Source of the DNA: Rhipicephalus microplus
Taxonomy: Eukaryota > Arthropoda > Arachnida > Ixodida > Ixodidae
DNA length: 64,000 nucleotides
Assembly (NCBI RefSeq): GCF_043290135.1
Contig: NC_134705.1
Span: 35,963,771 to 36,027,770, forward strand
Direction: 5' to 3'
The position numbers and the translations under genes are program-made. Within the stretch, counting starts at the first letter, position 1; every line of letters begins with the position of its first letter. Under the pieces are notes generated by a model. It searched no databases. It worked only from the letters and a program-made list of their open reading frames with translations, and was not told the origin of the DNA. Positions 28,052 to 38,880 of the stretch are shown here, one piece after another.

Positions 28052-28432
28052 ATTGCACCACAGGTTTTTCCAGTCGGTGTTCACGATGCCGTCAGATGTG
28101 CGCGGTGATAGCAACCGGCATTCTTCACGCGCAAGTACTATGGAACCCTTGTTATTTGATCAAAAAGGTGTACTTTCTCGCTTACTAAATCTAGATTCAA
28201 TAAAGACTAGTGACCCCGACAAAATAGCGACTGCCTTTCTGAAAAGATACGCAGAATGGCTATCGTTCTTTTTTGTTATTATATTCAAAAAACGTTTAGA
28301 AACTCACTCTCTTCCACAGGATTGGTTCTGCGCAATTATCAAGCCTTTGTTTGAAGCCAGCAACCGAATGGTTATTAGCAACTATCGTCCTGTACCAATA
28401 ACGTCGGATTCCTGGAAGGTTATAGAGCATAT
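28052..28432 (+). pseudogene. CR1-A ORF2 remnant, start of reverse transcriptase
   Basis: Continues the frame broken at 4395: FQSVF near 28067, then DKIATAFLKRYAEWL, LPQDWFCAIIKPLF, ISNYRPVPITS and VIEHI, each with a counterpart in CR1-B (FLRRYAEQI, IPDDWRKARVVPIF, LTNYRPVSITS, MLEHV). Ends at the Gypsy-2 LTR. Confidence 0.87.
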
Positions 28433-28602
28433 TGTCACGGTTATAAAATCAGTGTAAGTGACAGTGTAGCCAACAGCGGAACAGCTTCGATCGAGCAGCG
28501 GAGTTCATCGTCGTCTATTCCGCCGAGCAAATCCATCGACACGCACAAGTAATGACGACACTAGCCACGCAACACCCAGAAATCCACTACATGTTCGTGT
28601 CA
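28433..28602 (-). repeat. Gypsy-2 3' LTR
   Basis: 170 bp from TGTCACGG to GTTCGTGTCA on the plus strand; pairs with 34382-34552. On its inner side (28603-28620) the minus strand reads GAGGGGGGGGAGAGTAA, the polypurine tract. Confidence 0.88.
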
Positions 28603-28639
28603 TTACTCTCCCCCCCCTCAAAAAGCATCGACTCCATGC

Positions 28640-29744
28640 TTTCAAATGTATGAAGGCAAGGGCAAGTCTTCAGCGCGAGTAATACGACTTCATCCTAGCC
28701 ACGTGGACGCTGTCTGGCTGGGCACCCCAATGGGAGGACTGCACGCTGGGCTCTGCGATATCTTCGTAGTTTACATCGTTGAGGCGCTGAAGAACCCGGT
28801 AAGGGCCGAAATAACGACGCAAGAGCTTCTCAAAGCGGCCGCGTTGGCGAACGGGACTCCAGAGCAATACTTTTTTTTCGGGGTGGTAGGTGACTTCTCT
28901 GTGCCGAAGGTTTTACTTATGAGCATCGTGTGGTTGCTGAGAGCGAATGCGCAAGCGAGCTAGTTGTCGAGTTTCTTCGGCGCGCTGCCCATACTAATCA
29001 GCATTTTCGGTGGTGGTCGTAAATGCGTCAGGTAAGAGCATGGCGTCTAACATCGTAGTAACTTCGCGGCCGTGAAGCAGGCGGAAAGGTGTTAATCCTG
29101 TAGTTTCTTGCACGGTGGTGTTATATGCGAAAGTTACGAAAGGGAGGACACTGTCCCAGTTCCTATGGTCTACGTCGACATACACGGAAATCATGTCTGA
29201 TGGTCTTATAGGGCCGTTCTGTTAATCCGTTAGCTTGTGGATGGTAAGCTGTCGTTCTGCGTTGTACGGTGCCGCTGAGTGTCATCAGTTCTTCCAGTAG
29301 TTGGGCAGTGAAGGCCGTGACTCTCTCTGTTAGAACCGCAGCTGGTGCACCATGGCGGAGGACAACAGCATGAATAAAGAAATCCGCGACATCGCTTGCC
29401 GTACCGCTCTAGAGTGCTCGGGTTTCACAATAACGGGTTAAATAGTCAGTCGCAATTATTATCCAGCTATTCCCCGCTGAAGATTTCGGAAATGGATCTA
29501 GCAAGTCCATGTCAACTTGTTGAAATGGTTCTCGGGGTGGCTCCACAGGGTGTAAAAGACCAGCAAGTTTCATGGACGGAGTTTTGCGATGCTGACTGTC
29601 TCGGCAGGTTTTCACGTAGTGCTTGACCGTACGGGACAGTTTGGGCCAGTAGTACGTGTGGCGGATACGTATCAGAGTACGCGTGAACGCTAAATGGCCG
29701 GAAGATGGTTCGTCATAGAAGGCCTTAAGGATGTCGTCTCGCAT
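28640..29744 (-). pseudogene. Gypsy-2 integrase
   Basis: Minus-strand pieces: 29409-29744 with DEPSSGHLAFTRTLIRI, YYWPKL, CRDSQHRK (zinc finger, second Cys replaced by Ser) and VDMDLLDPFPKSS; then 28994-29194 with VTFAYNTTVQETTGLTPFRLLHG; then 28670-28867 with the C-terminal LLRRYFGPYRVLQRL. Frames change several times and a deletion is visible in the core near 29200. Non-functional. Confidence 0.85.
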
Positions 29745-30396
29745 CGCAGATGATACGCCCAGTAGGGCGGTTCGAGTGTTGGGATCAAAGCTCCGCTTTT
29801 ACAGGACGTTGTCACGAAGGAAAATAATGAAATCGTGTGCCTGAATGTTCGTGGTCGCTGTTCAAGCTTGTCCTCGAGATAGTCGATGATCGGGCAAAGT
29901 TCTGTGTCATCACGCTGTTTTTGAACCAAGTTGGAGGCTGTGACGGCCATGAGAAAACTTTCGTCGTTAGTTTGCTCAGGAGGAATCGACTCGACCGGGG
30001 CACGTGATAGGCAGTCAGCATAGGTGTGCTTGCATTCTGACTTGTAAACCACCGTAACGTCAAATTCTTGTAAGCGGAGACTCCATCGAGCTAGGCGGCC
30101 TGAGGGGTCTTTGAGGCCTGCAAGTCCGCACAAAGAATAGTAATCGGTGACTACTTTCAGTGGTCGCCCGTACAGATACCGTCAGAACTTGACTATGACC
30201 CACACGACAGCTAGGCATTCCTTTTCTGTGGTGGAATAGTTCATTTCAGCCGATAATACCGTAAGACTAGCTTAGGCGATAACTCGCTCGATACCGTCCT
30301 GCAATTGCAAAAGAATGGCTCCGAGGCCGACATTACTTGCATCTGTATGCATTTTAGTGTCGGCATTTTTGTCAAAACGACCCAACATTAAAGCCC
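29745..30396 (-). pseudogene. Gypsy-2 RNase H and tether
   Basis: Minus strand: KMHTDASNVGLGAILLQL near 30300-30360, then YCLAVVW-type and [20 protein letters not shown] (29690-30133), the RNase H end and linker. Broken by stops near 30180-30280. Confidence 0.8.
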
Positions 30397-30920
30397 AAAC
30401 CTCATAAGCGCAAAAATTCACGCGACAGCGATGAGCGATGTGACGTAGATCGTCTTCGCGCGACCAGTCGCTAGCGCAGGCAAACCTCATTCACGCGACG
30501 GCTTCAGCGAGCGAACTCCACTGTTGCTGGCATGAGGCCGTCTACTCGCACCAAGAAAACCGCGTAGGGAGCGGTATGCAATTTAAAAACAATATATATT
30601 GTTGTATAATGGAACAGAAAGTGTTTATGAGTGCCTTGCAGCACTTTTTTATATGCACATGCATAAACATTGCGTTATTTCTTGTTGCGCACACGTGACT
30701 CGGGCAGGGTAACGTGCACCTATGTAGTCTTTGTCTTTTCCGGTTTTTCGCTATTGGCTGCTTGAGCCCAGCACTTCCGGGTGATGAGCGACGGTTTTCA
30801 AATCTGGAGAACCGAGCGATCGCGTGAAAACGAGCACGCGACACGTCGCGCGAACGCGCCGTTTCGTCGCTCATAGCATCGTTTGTCACTGTCGCGTGCA
30901 TTTTCGCGATTATGAGGTTT
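30397..30920. mobile_element. 524-bp non-autonomous TIR element inside Gypsy-2
   Basis: Ends are inverted repeats of about 40 bp: AAACCTCATAAGCGCAAAAA at 30397 and AAACCTCATAATCGCGAAAA read inward from 30920, extending through CACGCGACAG. It separates the Gypsy-2 RT end (LKTPL) from the RNase H start (MLGRFDKNAD). No coding capacity; superfamily and target duplication not resolved. Confidence 0.7.
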
Positions 30921-31850
30921 GCTCCTAAAGGAGTCTTGAGGCGTCGTCTTAGCTCGCAAAAAGCTTCGTGTTGTTCTGGGGCCCACACAAAAGCAACGTT
31001 GTCTCTCGTGAGTTGGTTTAAGGGTTCGACTACTTTGGAAAAGTTCGGAACGAAGCGACGATAGTACGCACAAAGCCCAGAAAATGGCATACGTCGTGTT
31101 TGTTCGTCGGAGTTGGGAAGACAGCAACAGCCAGTGTTTTTTCGGGGTCTGGGCGGATTGCGTCACTGTTGACGACATAGCCGAAAACTTGAGCTCCTCG
31201 TAGCCGAAGTGGCATTTTTCGGGCTTGAGCGACAGGCCAGCTTCTCGTAGCGCCTCAAGTACTGCACGAAGACGCTGAAGGTGCTGCTCGAAAGTCGATG
31301 AAAAAACGACGACGTGATTTATATAGACAAGACACGATTGCCCCTTGAGACCGGACAAAACGGTGTCCATCATTCCTTGAAAAGTCATGGGAGCACAGCC
31401 CAAAAGGAAGCACCTTGAATTCGAAGAGCCCGTCAAAAGTAATGAAGGCGGTCTTTTGCCGGTCACGCTCATCGACCTCAATTTGCGAATAACCACTGCG
31501 TAGGTTCATGGATGAAAAATATCGGGTGTTTCTAAGGCGGTCGAGTGAGTCGTTGATGCGAGGAAGTGGATAAACGTCTTTTTCTGTCACGGTGTTCGGT
31601 TTGCGATAATCAACACAGAAACGCAATGGGCCGTCTCTATTTTTCCCCAACACAACCGGTGATGCCCATGGGCTTGTAGAGGGCTGAATGATGTCGCCAG
31701 CAAGCATTTTTTGTACTTGGTCGTGAATGGCGTCTTGTTTTCTGCGAGAAACTCGATAAGCATGTTGCCGAATAGGCCTTTTGCTTGGCTTTGTTATGAT
31801 CCTCTGCTTTGCGACGGGTGTCTCTTTGATTTTGAACGTCGTGGCAAAGC
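30921..31850 (-). pseudogene. Gypsy-2 reverse transcriptase
   Basis: Minus strand: STSPWASPVVLGKNRD, LRFCVDYRKPNTVT, PLPRINDSLDRL, MNLRSGYSQIEVDE, KVLPFGLCS, then CLVYINHVVVFS where the catalytic YLDD is replaced by YINH, so the enzyme is dead. LKPEKCHFGYEEL and FLGFVRTIVASF follow in shifted frames. Confidence 0.87.
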
Positions 31851-31871
31851 AATCACTGAAGAAGAGCAGGA

Positions 31872-32113
31872 TTGATTGATTGATATATGGGGTTCAACGT
31901 CCCAAAACCGCCATATGATTATGAGAGATGCCGTAGTGGAGGGCTCTGGAAATTTCGACGACATGGGGTTCTTTAACGTGCGCTCAAATCTGAGCACACC
32001 GGCCTACAACATTTCCGCCTCCATCGAAAATGCAGCCGCCACAGCCGGGATTCAAGCCCGCGTCCTGCGTGTCAGCAGCCGAGGGCCTTAGCCACTAGAC
32101 CACGGCGGCGGGG
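31872..32113 (-). mobile_element. tRNA-derived SINE, copy 2 (Ruka-like)
   Basis: On the minus strand: A-box TGGTCTAGTGG, B-box-like GGCTTGAATCC, a conserved body (CACGTTAAAGAACCCCATG) and a tail ending ATAATCATAT...GGTTTTGGGACGTTGAA, with a TCAATCAATCA run at 31871-31882. Inserted in Gypsy-2 between RT and protease. Resembles the tick Ruka family from memory. Confidence 0.88.
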
Positions 32114-32169
32114 CGAGGAAAGCAGGAGGGAGCGAAGACCCTCTTGCTGTGAAGTCGACAGCGGGCAGT

Positions 32170-32840
32170 TCACATCAAGCTTAACTGGAGACTGCCGTCG
32201 CGAGGACCGGAAGAGAGTTGCGCGATTGAGAAGCTGGCTTTCGAGTTTCGGATTTCTTCGAAGTAAGCGATGAGATACTGCCTCATGAAGTGCTGGTATT
32301 CATGACTGAAATTTGTTAGTAGAATTTTCGCGAGCTCTTGTGTCAATGCTATGAGACCACGGGTGACGCATATTTGACGAGACAAGAGCACGGACAATTT
32401 GCCTTCCACAACTTCGAAAGCCGTTCGGTTGATGTCACTCAGCACGTTAACCAGAACACTGGAACGGGGTGGTACTGTCACTAAATCGTCAGATACACGC
32501 AACGTCATCATACGTGATTCACAATCCTGAGAATGTTCATTAAGTAAAAACGTCACCAGCAATTCTCGGAGATTTATAATAGCCCCATATTCTCGAAGGA
32601 AGTCTAATCCCAAGATGACCTGCCTGGAGCATTCCCGCAGTACGACGAAAGTCCCGATGAAGGTCGAAGCGCCGTTATGTACTCGGGCAGTTCACCTCCC
32701 AACCAGCGTCACTAGATGACTACCCGCGGTACGAAGCTGCGGACCGTTCCATGGCGTCACCACATTTCGGAGAGCAGCCGCGAAGTCACCACTCATAACG
32801 AAGTAATCGGCGCCAGTATCCACAAGTCCGGTTCGAGTGC
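32170..32840 (-). pseudogene. Gypsy-2 protease and linker
   Basis: Minus strand: LVDTGADYFVMSGDF, the aspartic protease active site (about 32790-32830), GPQLRTAGSHLV, ECSRQVILGLDFLREYG, then a linker with SSVLVNVL and LLSRQICVTRGLI. At least two stops or frame changes. Confidence 0.85.
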
Positions 32841-32945
32841 TTGTGGACGGTTATAGAAATATCGGCGAAAATTGCTGCGTCACGTTCAGAAAATTTCGTG
32901 ACAGAAATATCGGCGTCATCAACGTGTCGTGGCGGACGATGTTTG

Positions 32946-34330
32946 TCAGTTCGGCTTACCCCCAGAGGCCGCTGGCCTAAGTTTTCCTGGCGTGGGCCAG
33001 GACTTGGGGATTCGGGTTTGTACACCAGAGAACGTGGCGTAACGACTAGGTGAGCCGAGGCGCCGAGGCGAAGGTGAGCGTGGCCGGTGGCTTTGTGCAG
33101 GAAAAAATGGCTGCTGTGCTGCTAGGCATTGCTGAATCTCGCGAGGACGCTCCCCGTTGCTGGGCCGACACGCGTTCGGGCGAAATCCCTGAAGGCCCAT
33201 CGTGTGTTGCGCACACTGGTGGTACAGATGGCCCGCTTCGCCGCAGTGGTAGCAAAGAGGCCTGTAGTCAGAGGTGCACCATACGTCAGATTTCACGTGG
33301 AGCGTCATACTGGAAAGTGCTCGCGTAGTTATTTGCAGGTGCGAATTGACGGGGCGATGGTGAGAAAGTAGAGAATGGCCGGCGTCCGGTAGAAGGTTGA
33401 GGACTCTTCAATGCTTCGGCGTAAGACAGACCAGGAGCTTTCGCACGCATTGGGAGCAATGGTTGGGTCACACTGCTGAGTTCATCGCGAATAATGTCTC
33501 CCAGAATCGTCGCACTTGGGTGAGCAGGAGCGGGACGGCCTTTTTCAAGCTCCTCGCGGACCACGCTCCGCACAAGTTCACGGAGTGCTGATAAGTCCTG
33601 TCCACAGGTGAAAGGTGACACCGCGGCAACAGAAGCTTGGTGGTAGTACTGCAGAGAGCGTTGCTGAAGTGCCCGTTCTATGGTAGTAGCTTCCGTGATG
33701 AACTCATCGACAGTGGTTGGGGGCTTGCGTATCAGTCTAGCAAAAAGTTGCTCCTTGACACCCCGCAGGAGGAGTCGAACTTTTTTGTTTCAACCATCCC
33801 TGGGTCAGCGCGCTTAAACAAGTGTGACATGTCTTCGACAAACATTGCCACGTTTTCATTTGGCTTCTGAACCCGGCTCTGCAGAGCTGGCTCGGCCTTT
33901 TCTTTCCTTTCGTGATTTCTGAAAACCTGGCATAGCTGTCGCTGAAATTCTTGCCAGTTTGTGATAGACGGCTCTTGGTTCTCATACCAGATGCGAGCAT
34001 AGTCTTCAAGTGCGAACTAGACGTAGCGGAGCTCCTTGGTCTTGTACCATTCATTGGCGGCTGCGACCTGGTCGAAGTGGTCTAGCCAGTCATCTACGTC
34101 CTTCAATACATCACCGTGAAACGGCTTCAGGGTGCGTGCTGTCTAGACGACCATTGGGGTGAATGCAAGTTAGTCTACGATCCTCTCTTGCGTCTGACTT
34201 GCTGTTATGGTGGTCATTCTTGCCGAGCTCAAGGGACCCAATTCAGGAAATATTCCTAGCAAGTGGCGGCTGAGGTGAAGTGCCAGGTTTTCCTCCACAA
34301 TTGTTGAAATGACGGCAGAAGCTTGAAGTG
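32946..34330 (-). pseudogene. Gypsy-2 gag
   Basis: Minus-strand pieces: about 34020-34140 with TLKPFHGDVLKDVDDWLDHFDQV, then FALEDYARIWYE and MSHLFKRAD in several frames, 33286-33621 with LRELVRSVVREELEKG, and 32946-33308 with an intact CCHC knuckle CYHCGEAGHLYHQC followed by a Ser/Pro/Arg-rich tail. Same architecture as Gypsy-1 gag, so the two belong to one lineage. Confidence 0.85.
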
Positions 34331-34362
34331 GCTTGAGTTAAAACTAGCGAATTGAGATTGTA

Positions 34363-34378
34363 CCCAGCACGTCCACCA
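34363..34378 (-). other. Gypsy-2 primer binding site
   Basis: On the minus strand TGGTGGACGTGCTGGG starts 3 nt after the 5' LTR. It differs at one base from the Gypsy-1 site and is likely the better-preserved tRNA complement. Confidence 0.7.
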
Positions 34379-34381
34379 CTT

Positions 34382-34552
34382 TGTCACGATAACAAAATCG
34401 GTGCAAGTAACAGTGTAGCAAACAGCGGAACAGCTTCGATGGAACAGCGCGAGTTTGTCGTCGTCTTTTCCGCCGACCTAATCCTTCGACACGTACAAGC
34501 AATGATGACACTAGTCACGCAACAGCCAGAAACCCACTACATGCTCATGTCA
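34382..34552 (-). repeat. Gypsy-2 5' LTR
   Basis: 171 bp from TGTCACGATAAC to GCTCATGTCA; partner of 28433-28602. Confidence 0.88.
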
Positions 34553-35932
34553 ATAAAATAGCAAAGCTTATCATGGTTCACTTGAAGGTCAGTAAATTTT
34601 TAATGACTGTCAGCATGGATTTAGAAGCGGAAGTCTACAGTGACACAGTTGATTCAAACGATTCATGCTTTCAGTTTGGCCATAGATGAACGCAAAATGG
34701 TTGATGTAATTTGCATTGATTTACTAAAGCTTTTCATGTTGTCAACCACACTATGCTGCTTTTTAAACGGAGAAAAATTGGATTCAGCGATGAAATTATA
34801 CATTGCATTGGTGCATACTTGAGTAACCGCAAGCAAGTGATGAGGATTGATGGTTGTCTTTCAGCTACGCTAGATGTGTTTTCAGGTGTGCCTTAAGGGT
34901 CTGTTCTTGGCCCGCTGTTGTTTTTATTGTACATCAACGATATAAGTGCTACTGTAAAGCCACCTGTTTAGATGAAACCTAATGCTGATGATTGTTTGAC
35001 TCATATGCCTGTAAGCTGTACTTATAATTAGCTCGAGTTGAACAAGTGCCTTGAAAAGTAGGAATTGTGGTGTCGCGATTAGTATATGCAAATTAACCTC
35101 AAAAACAACTTAAGTACACATTACCAGTAAAAAACTGTTCTCAAATTTCAATACAACATCGGGAGCAACACGCTCTGTGACACAACATATTTTAAATACT
35201 TAAGGGTGACAATTACAAACAACTTAACTTGGCATCGTCATATTGAATCAGTTTGTTCTGAGTCAATCAAAAAAACTTTGTTATCTTCGAGCGAAGTTGC
35301 ATAAAACACCAAAACACTTTACGCTGCTTGTATACCAAACATATATTAGACCTAGACTGAAGTACGCCTCTGTTGTTTGGAGCCCTCAACAAAAATCCTT
35401 CGTTACCAAGTTAGAACGTAATCAGTGGCATGCAGTATGGTTTGTGTGCTCTAGATATAGAAGGCGAGATTCAGTAACTGACATACTCCATTCATGCAAT
35501 TTAGAATCACTGGAAAATCAAAGACAAAAACAAAAACTTAAAATGGTATATTGTGTAATGCAAGGAATAATAAAATACATAAAGACGAGTACATACGCCT
35601 TTCCGGAAAACGTAGTGCTAGATTGAATCATGATGCCCCCATTGAACCTTTGAACGCTCGCATTGGCATCTTTCAGTGGTCATTTTTTCCGGATGCTATA
35701 GAACAATGAAATCGTTTACTCCATCATGTTGTTAATAGTACCGATGGGCAATTTTTTCACAGAGAAATTGATGCTTATTTTGATAATGGTTGAATTGAAC
35801 TACTGACATTTTTGGTTTCTTGTGTGCATTGCTATTTGAGTGCCAGTTGTTTTGGTTTTTTGTTTGTGCTCACTATTGTACTCCCTCCCTGTTATGGCCG
35901 TCAAGCGAGGGTTGACAGTAATAATAAATGAA

Positions 35933-35963
<31 letters not shown>

Positions 35964-35964
35964 A
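34553..35964 (+). pseudogene. CR1-A ORF2 remnant, RT catalytic part to 3' end
   Basis: Plus-strand pieces resume after Gypsy-2: CQHGFR-like then TQLIQTIHAFSLAID (34640), a KAFHVVNH-like segment, VFSGVP stop GSVLGPLL near 34878-34920, NADDC (catalytic FADD altered) near 34980, WHRHIES, and 35243-35626 with LLVYQTYIRPRLKYASVVWSP. The end has a stem (GTCAA/TTGAC at 35900-35916) and the tail to 35964. Confidence 0.87.
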
Positions 35965-36155
35965 AGTCTAGTTGCCGTTGTGACACAAAGCCACCACAAA
36001 CTCCTCAAACGACGACTCTAGGCGAGAGCTCTGAAATGGTGGGAGCGGCGGGTTGAATAGGGGCTGCCAGGCTTTCACTGACTAGAACATGGCCGCGGAG
36101 CTCAGCGGCAGTAGTGCAGTGCCGGTCGCTTGTCCGTGTGTCCATGGTCACCGAT
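35965..36155 (-). pseudogene. LTR element C, start of gag-like frame
   Basis: Just inside the LTR, the minus strand reads ATCGGTGACC then ATG and MDTRTSDRHCTTAAELRGHV, followed by AAPTISELSP, a 1-bp frame change and LESSFEEFVVALCHNGN where CR1-A is inserted. It continues at 1-1063. Confidence 0.55.
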
Positions 36156-36374
36156 TGTAAGCGACGTGACGGCTTCCGACGTAGACTTGCCGTCGTCGCA
36201 GGTTAAATGAAAGGACGAGACTTACAGGAGGAAGCGAGCAGATGAAGTAGAGCAGCAGCCGTGGTGTCCAGTCAGCTAAAAATCCATGAACATTCTAGGC
36301 GTCTGGTACCACTATTTACCTGCGCTCGTTGTCTTTTTCTCTAGCCGGCTGGCTGGCACTAGCGCTACGCTACA
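36156..36374 (-). repeat. LTR of element C
   Basis: 219 bp bounded by TGTAAGCG and CGCTACA on the plus strand (TG...CA on both strands). On its inner side a GGTGACC leader motif is followed within a few bases by an ATG, as after a 5' LTR. The partner LTR would lie left of the window, so this is a single-copy inference. Confidence 0.5.
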
Positions 36375-38150
36375 GGCTTAATGGTTTATAAATGGGTCAT
36401 CTCGCCTGATGACTACTGACCAGTTATTTCTTACATTTGGTGCACGAAACCTTGGATCAGCCCCTCCGCAGTCTTCTCGGCGCGTCATGACCATGGAAAC
36501 TACTGGCCACCTTGGGAAAAAGCGTGGTTGGATCAGAGCTGGTGTCACCCGAGCCCTAGCACTGTTATCGGACTTGCTGCAACTACCAGATCCTGATGCC
36601 TCTCAGATGAACGGCCGCTTTATTTCCTGAAGGATAAAGAAGCAGCAGTTTCGAGGCTGGATGACGTCCCTCTGGCGGCGACAGACGAAGAAAACCTAGA
36701 CCATGAAGTTGAAACAGCAAACGGGAGCAACAAAATAATTTTTTACGCAGTGTTACCAGCCAAGTTGTGGCTACAGGAACGTGAAAAGGCAGCCAGAGGG
36801 CAGGAACAGGCCGGATTAAGAAGCAGCATTTTCGAGGCTGGACAACGTCACTCTGGCGGCAACAGACGGAGCACACCTGGACCATGAAGTGGAAACAGCG
36901 AACGGGTGCAACGAAAAGATTTTTTACACAGTGCTACCAGCCAAGTTCTGGCTACAGGAACGTGAGAAGGCAGCCAGAGGGCAGGCACAAGCCACTGAAC
37001 GCCGGCCAAGATACCTCGAACTGCCGCAATTCAGCGAAGCAGCAGGGTGATTGAAAGGGCACCGTCTGCTTGTGGTTCTACTGACCAAGCTTCAGATACC
37101 AGCTTGTGATGACAGTCTTCGTGGATGACAGTCTTTGTGCAATAATTTAAACGCTATTCGAGAATTCCGAGCTGCCACATATAGAAAAATTCACGCACCT
37201 CTTCAACTAACTAGGAGCGCGAAGCCAGCTGCCGAAGGCATTCATTTAGCAGAGCAAAATTGCGACCTCGCAATCAAGACCCCCAAGCATTGCTTTGAAC
37301 GCCAGGACCTGCTTGTGAACGACCATAATATTCATCTCTTTGCCATAAGCTTCGTGCAAAGCTCGTCAGAGGTTCCAAAGCTTCGTATGCTGCAAAAATA
37401 TTGTGCAGTTTCATGTTGGTGCTTTGGAAGGCCTAGGAGTTGCGTCCGACCAGTACATCAGGCAAAGTTTTAAACCATGTCCAGATGCACATCTTAGTAT
37501 GGTCGCTTGATTCCTTTTTATATACCTATGTTTCGAAGTTATTTAAACTTGACGTGATGTATAATAAATAATTATTGCGGTAAACGCTTCTGTCTCTGTG
37601 CTGCCACGAAACCTTGTAATGGAGGTGGCGGGCTCGTCAAGCTGCCGAAAGACAGCTTCTGTCTATTTGTAATGAACAAAATGAATTTAATTGATTGATC
37701 TGGCAGTTGATTTTACCGTAATGAAAAGGGAGACAGCCGAAAAATTCAATTGCCCCTCCAGCATTGCCGAAAACCCTTATGACCTAACGCGGCTAGCCAA
37801 GGAGTTAAACTTTTCTCCACATTCAAGAAGAAACCTAGGAAGAAAATCAATACAGCCTCGAGGTTGTGCGTCGCCAGATGGACGCAAGACCCTATATCCG
37901 AAAAAATGTGTGGCGCGCAACATATGCCTTCAGCGTCCGCTCATACAGTGTCTACCTTAACTGTTATACTGGCTTGCCCACTCTGCCACAGAAATGATCA
38001 CATGATCGCTACCTGCGATGCCAACCTATCAGCTGAAGAAAAGCGCGCAATTCTACGGTGCGCCAATTGCTGCTTCCACTGTAGAACAAGCAACTACGTC
38101 GCCAAGGTGTGCAGAAAGACAGTCAATCTTAGGCCTGGTACCCGCTAGCG
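36375..38150 (+). pseudogene. BEL/Pao gag remnant
   Basis: After what looks like an LTR end (...TTCTTACA, 36437) comes TTTGGTGCACGAAACC, a leader typical of BEL elements. Gag pieces: KKRGWIRAGVTRALALLSDLL (36519), KDKEAAVSRLDDVPLAATDE, YAVLPAKLWLQEREKAARG, then 37135-37473 with AIREFRAATYRKIHAPLQL and QNCDLAIKTPKHCF. After about 200 bp of unclear sequence, 37864-38148 gives a BEL-type knuckle (ACPLCHRNDHMIATC, ANCCFHCRTSNYVAKVC). A 181-bp tandem duplication and stops disable it. Pol is absent. Confidence 0.8.
36637..36998 (+). repeat. 181-bp tandem duplication inside BEL gag
   Basis: AAGAAGCAGCA(G/T)TTTCGAGGCTGGA starts at 36637 and again at 36818; the copies stay similar to GGCAGCCAGAGGGCAGG(A/C)ACA. 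181 is not a multiple of three, so the duplication shifts the frame. The copies have diverged noticeably, so it is old. Confidence 0.85.
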
Positions 38151-38880
38151 ATGCCACCTGACCATCCTCTGAGTTATCACAGCAAGCCGATGATCCGCAG
38201 CCCAACGCACGATCCCTATAGCGTTTCCTCAGTCGCCACTACTAAGCACACAAACTGTCAGTACCACCCAGAGTAGTCACGTTGAGTGCACGCAAATATA
38301 TTAGTGCAGACAGGCCGAATTTGGGTAGAGTCTAAAGACCGCCGACTCCTCGTACGCATATGTACTGCTGGACAGCGACAGTCAGCGCACCCACAATCGT
38401 GCAGACCAGGGAATGAATCTTTAGTTCTCACTCGCGGGGAAAGAAGAACTCTCCCTCGTCCCTTTCGGAGGGTTCAACTCACGAAGACTAATATGCTCCG
38501 AGCGTGTCAGCGCGTGGTTTCAAAGCCAGTTTGACGATTCTGCGATTACCTTAAAAGCGTTAACGATTCATGAAGTATGCGCTGTCACAAGGCCTCCACT
38601 CGACATTAACATTTTCTACCAGCTTCTCAAACGGTAGTACAACGTAGTTTACAGCTTTCAACCGAATACGTGGAAACCGTTCGAGATCAGTGTCCTCATA
38701 GAATCGAATATTTATTAGCAAGACACAAGTCAGCGAATCGATCGCAACAGCGAAAGTGTAACCGCGATAGAAACCACTTTCGGATGGATGGTGCAAGGCC
38801 ATATAAATTGTGACAGCTGATTCTCAACAAGTGAGCTGTTCGTCCCGATTCCTAACAGCAATTCCTAAGCAGTTCAACAT
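38151..38880 (+). other. BEL debris or unassigned sequence
   Basis: Downstream of the BEL knuckle. Short open stretches (38286-38534 plus strand, 38560-38802 minus strand) show no domain I recognise. Confidence 0.4.

Larger units (their letters stand above)
28433..34552 (-). mobile_element. Gypsy-2: older Ty3/Gypsy element on the minus strand
   Basis: LTRs at 28433-28602 and 34382-34552 differ at well over 10% of sites, so this copy is much older than Gypsy-1. Flanks show only an imperfect ATAT/ATAA duplication. Order on the minus strand: LTR, primer site, gag, protease, RT, RNase H, integrase, polypurine tract, LTR. Frames have many stops, and a 524-bp TIR insert (30397-30920) and a SINE (31872-32113) interrupt it. 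It sits in the CR1-A RT between VIEHI and the following helix. Confidence 0.9.
1064..35964 (+). mobile_element. CR1-A: old CR1/L2-like non-LTR retrotransposon, interrupted
   Basis: A nearly full-length but decayed LINE whose parts lie at 1064-4395, 28052-28432 and 34553-35964; everything between is later insertions. The order of parts matches CR1-B: 5' monomers, ORF1 with 2A-like leader, APE endonuclease, reverse transcriptase, a short 3' stem (GTCAA at 35900-35904 with TTGAC at 35912-35916) and an AATA-type microsatellite tail to about 35964. The start resembles the CR1-B start (GGGCTCGGC versus GGGCACGGC). A short CTAG occurs at both ends (about 1057 and 35967), a possible target-site duplication. 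The frame has many stops and indels, so it is dead. Confidence 0.85.
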
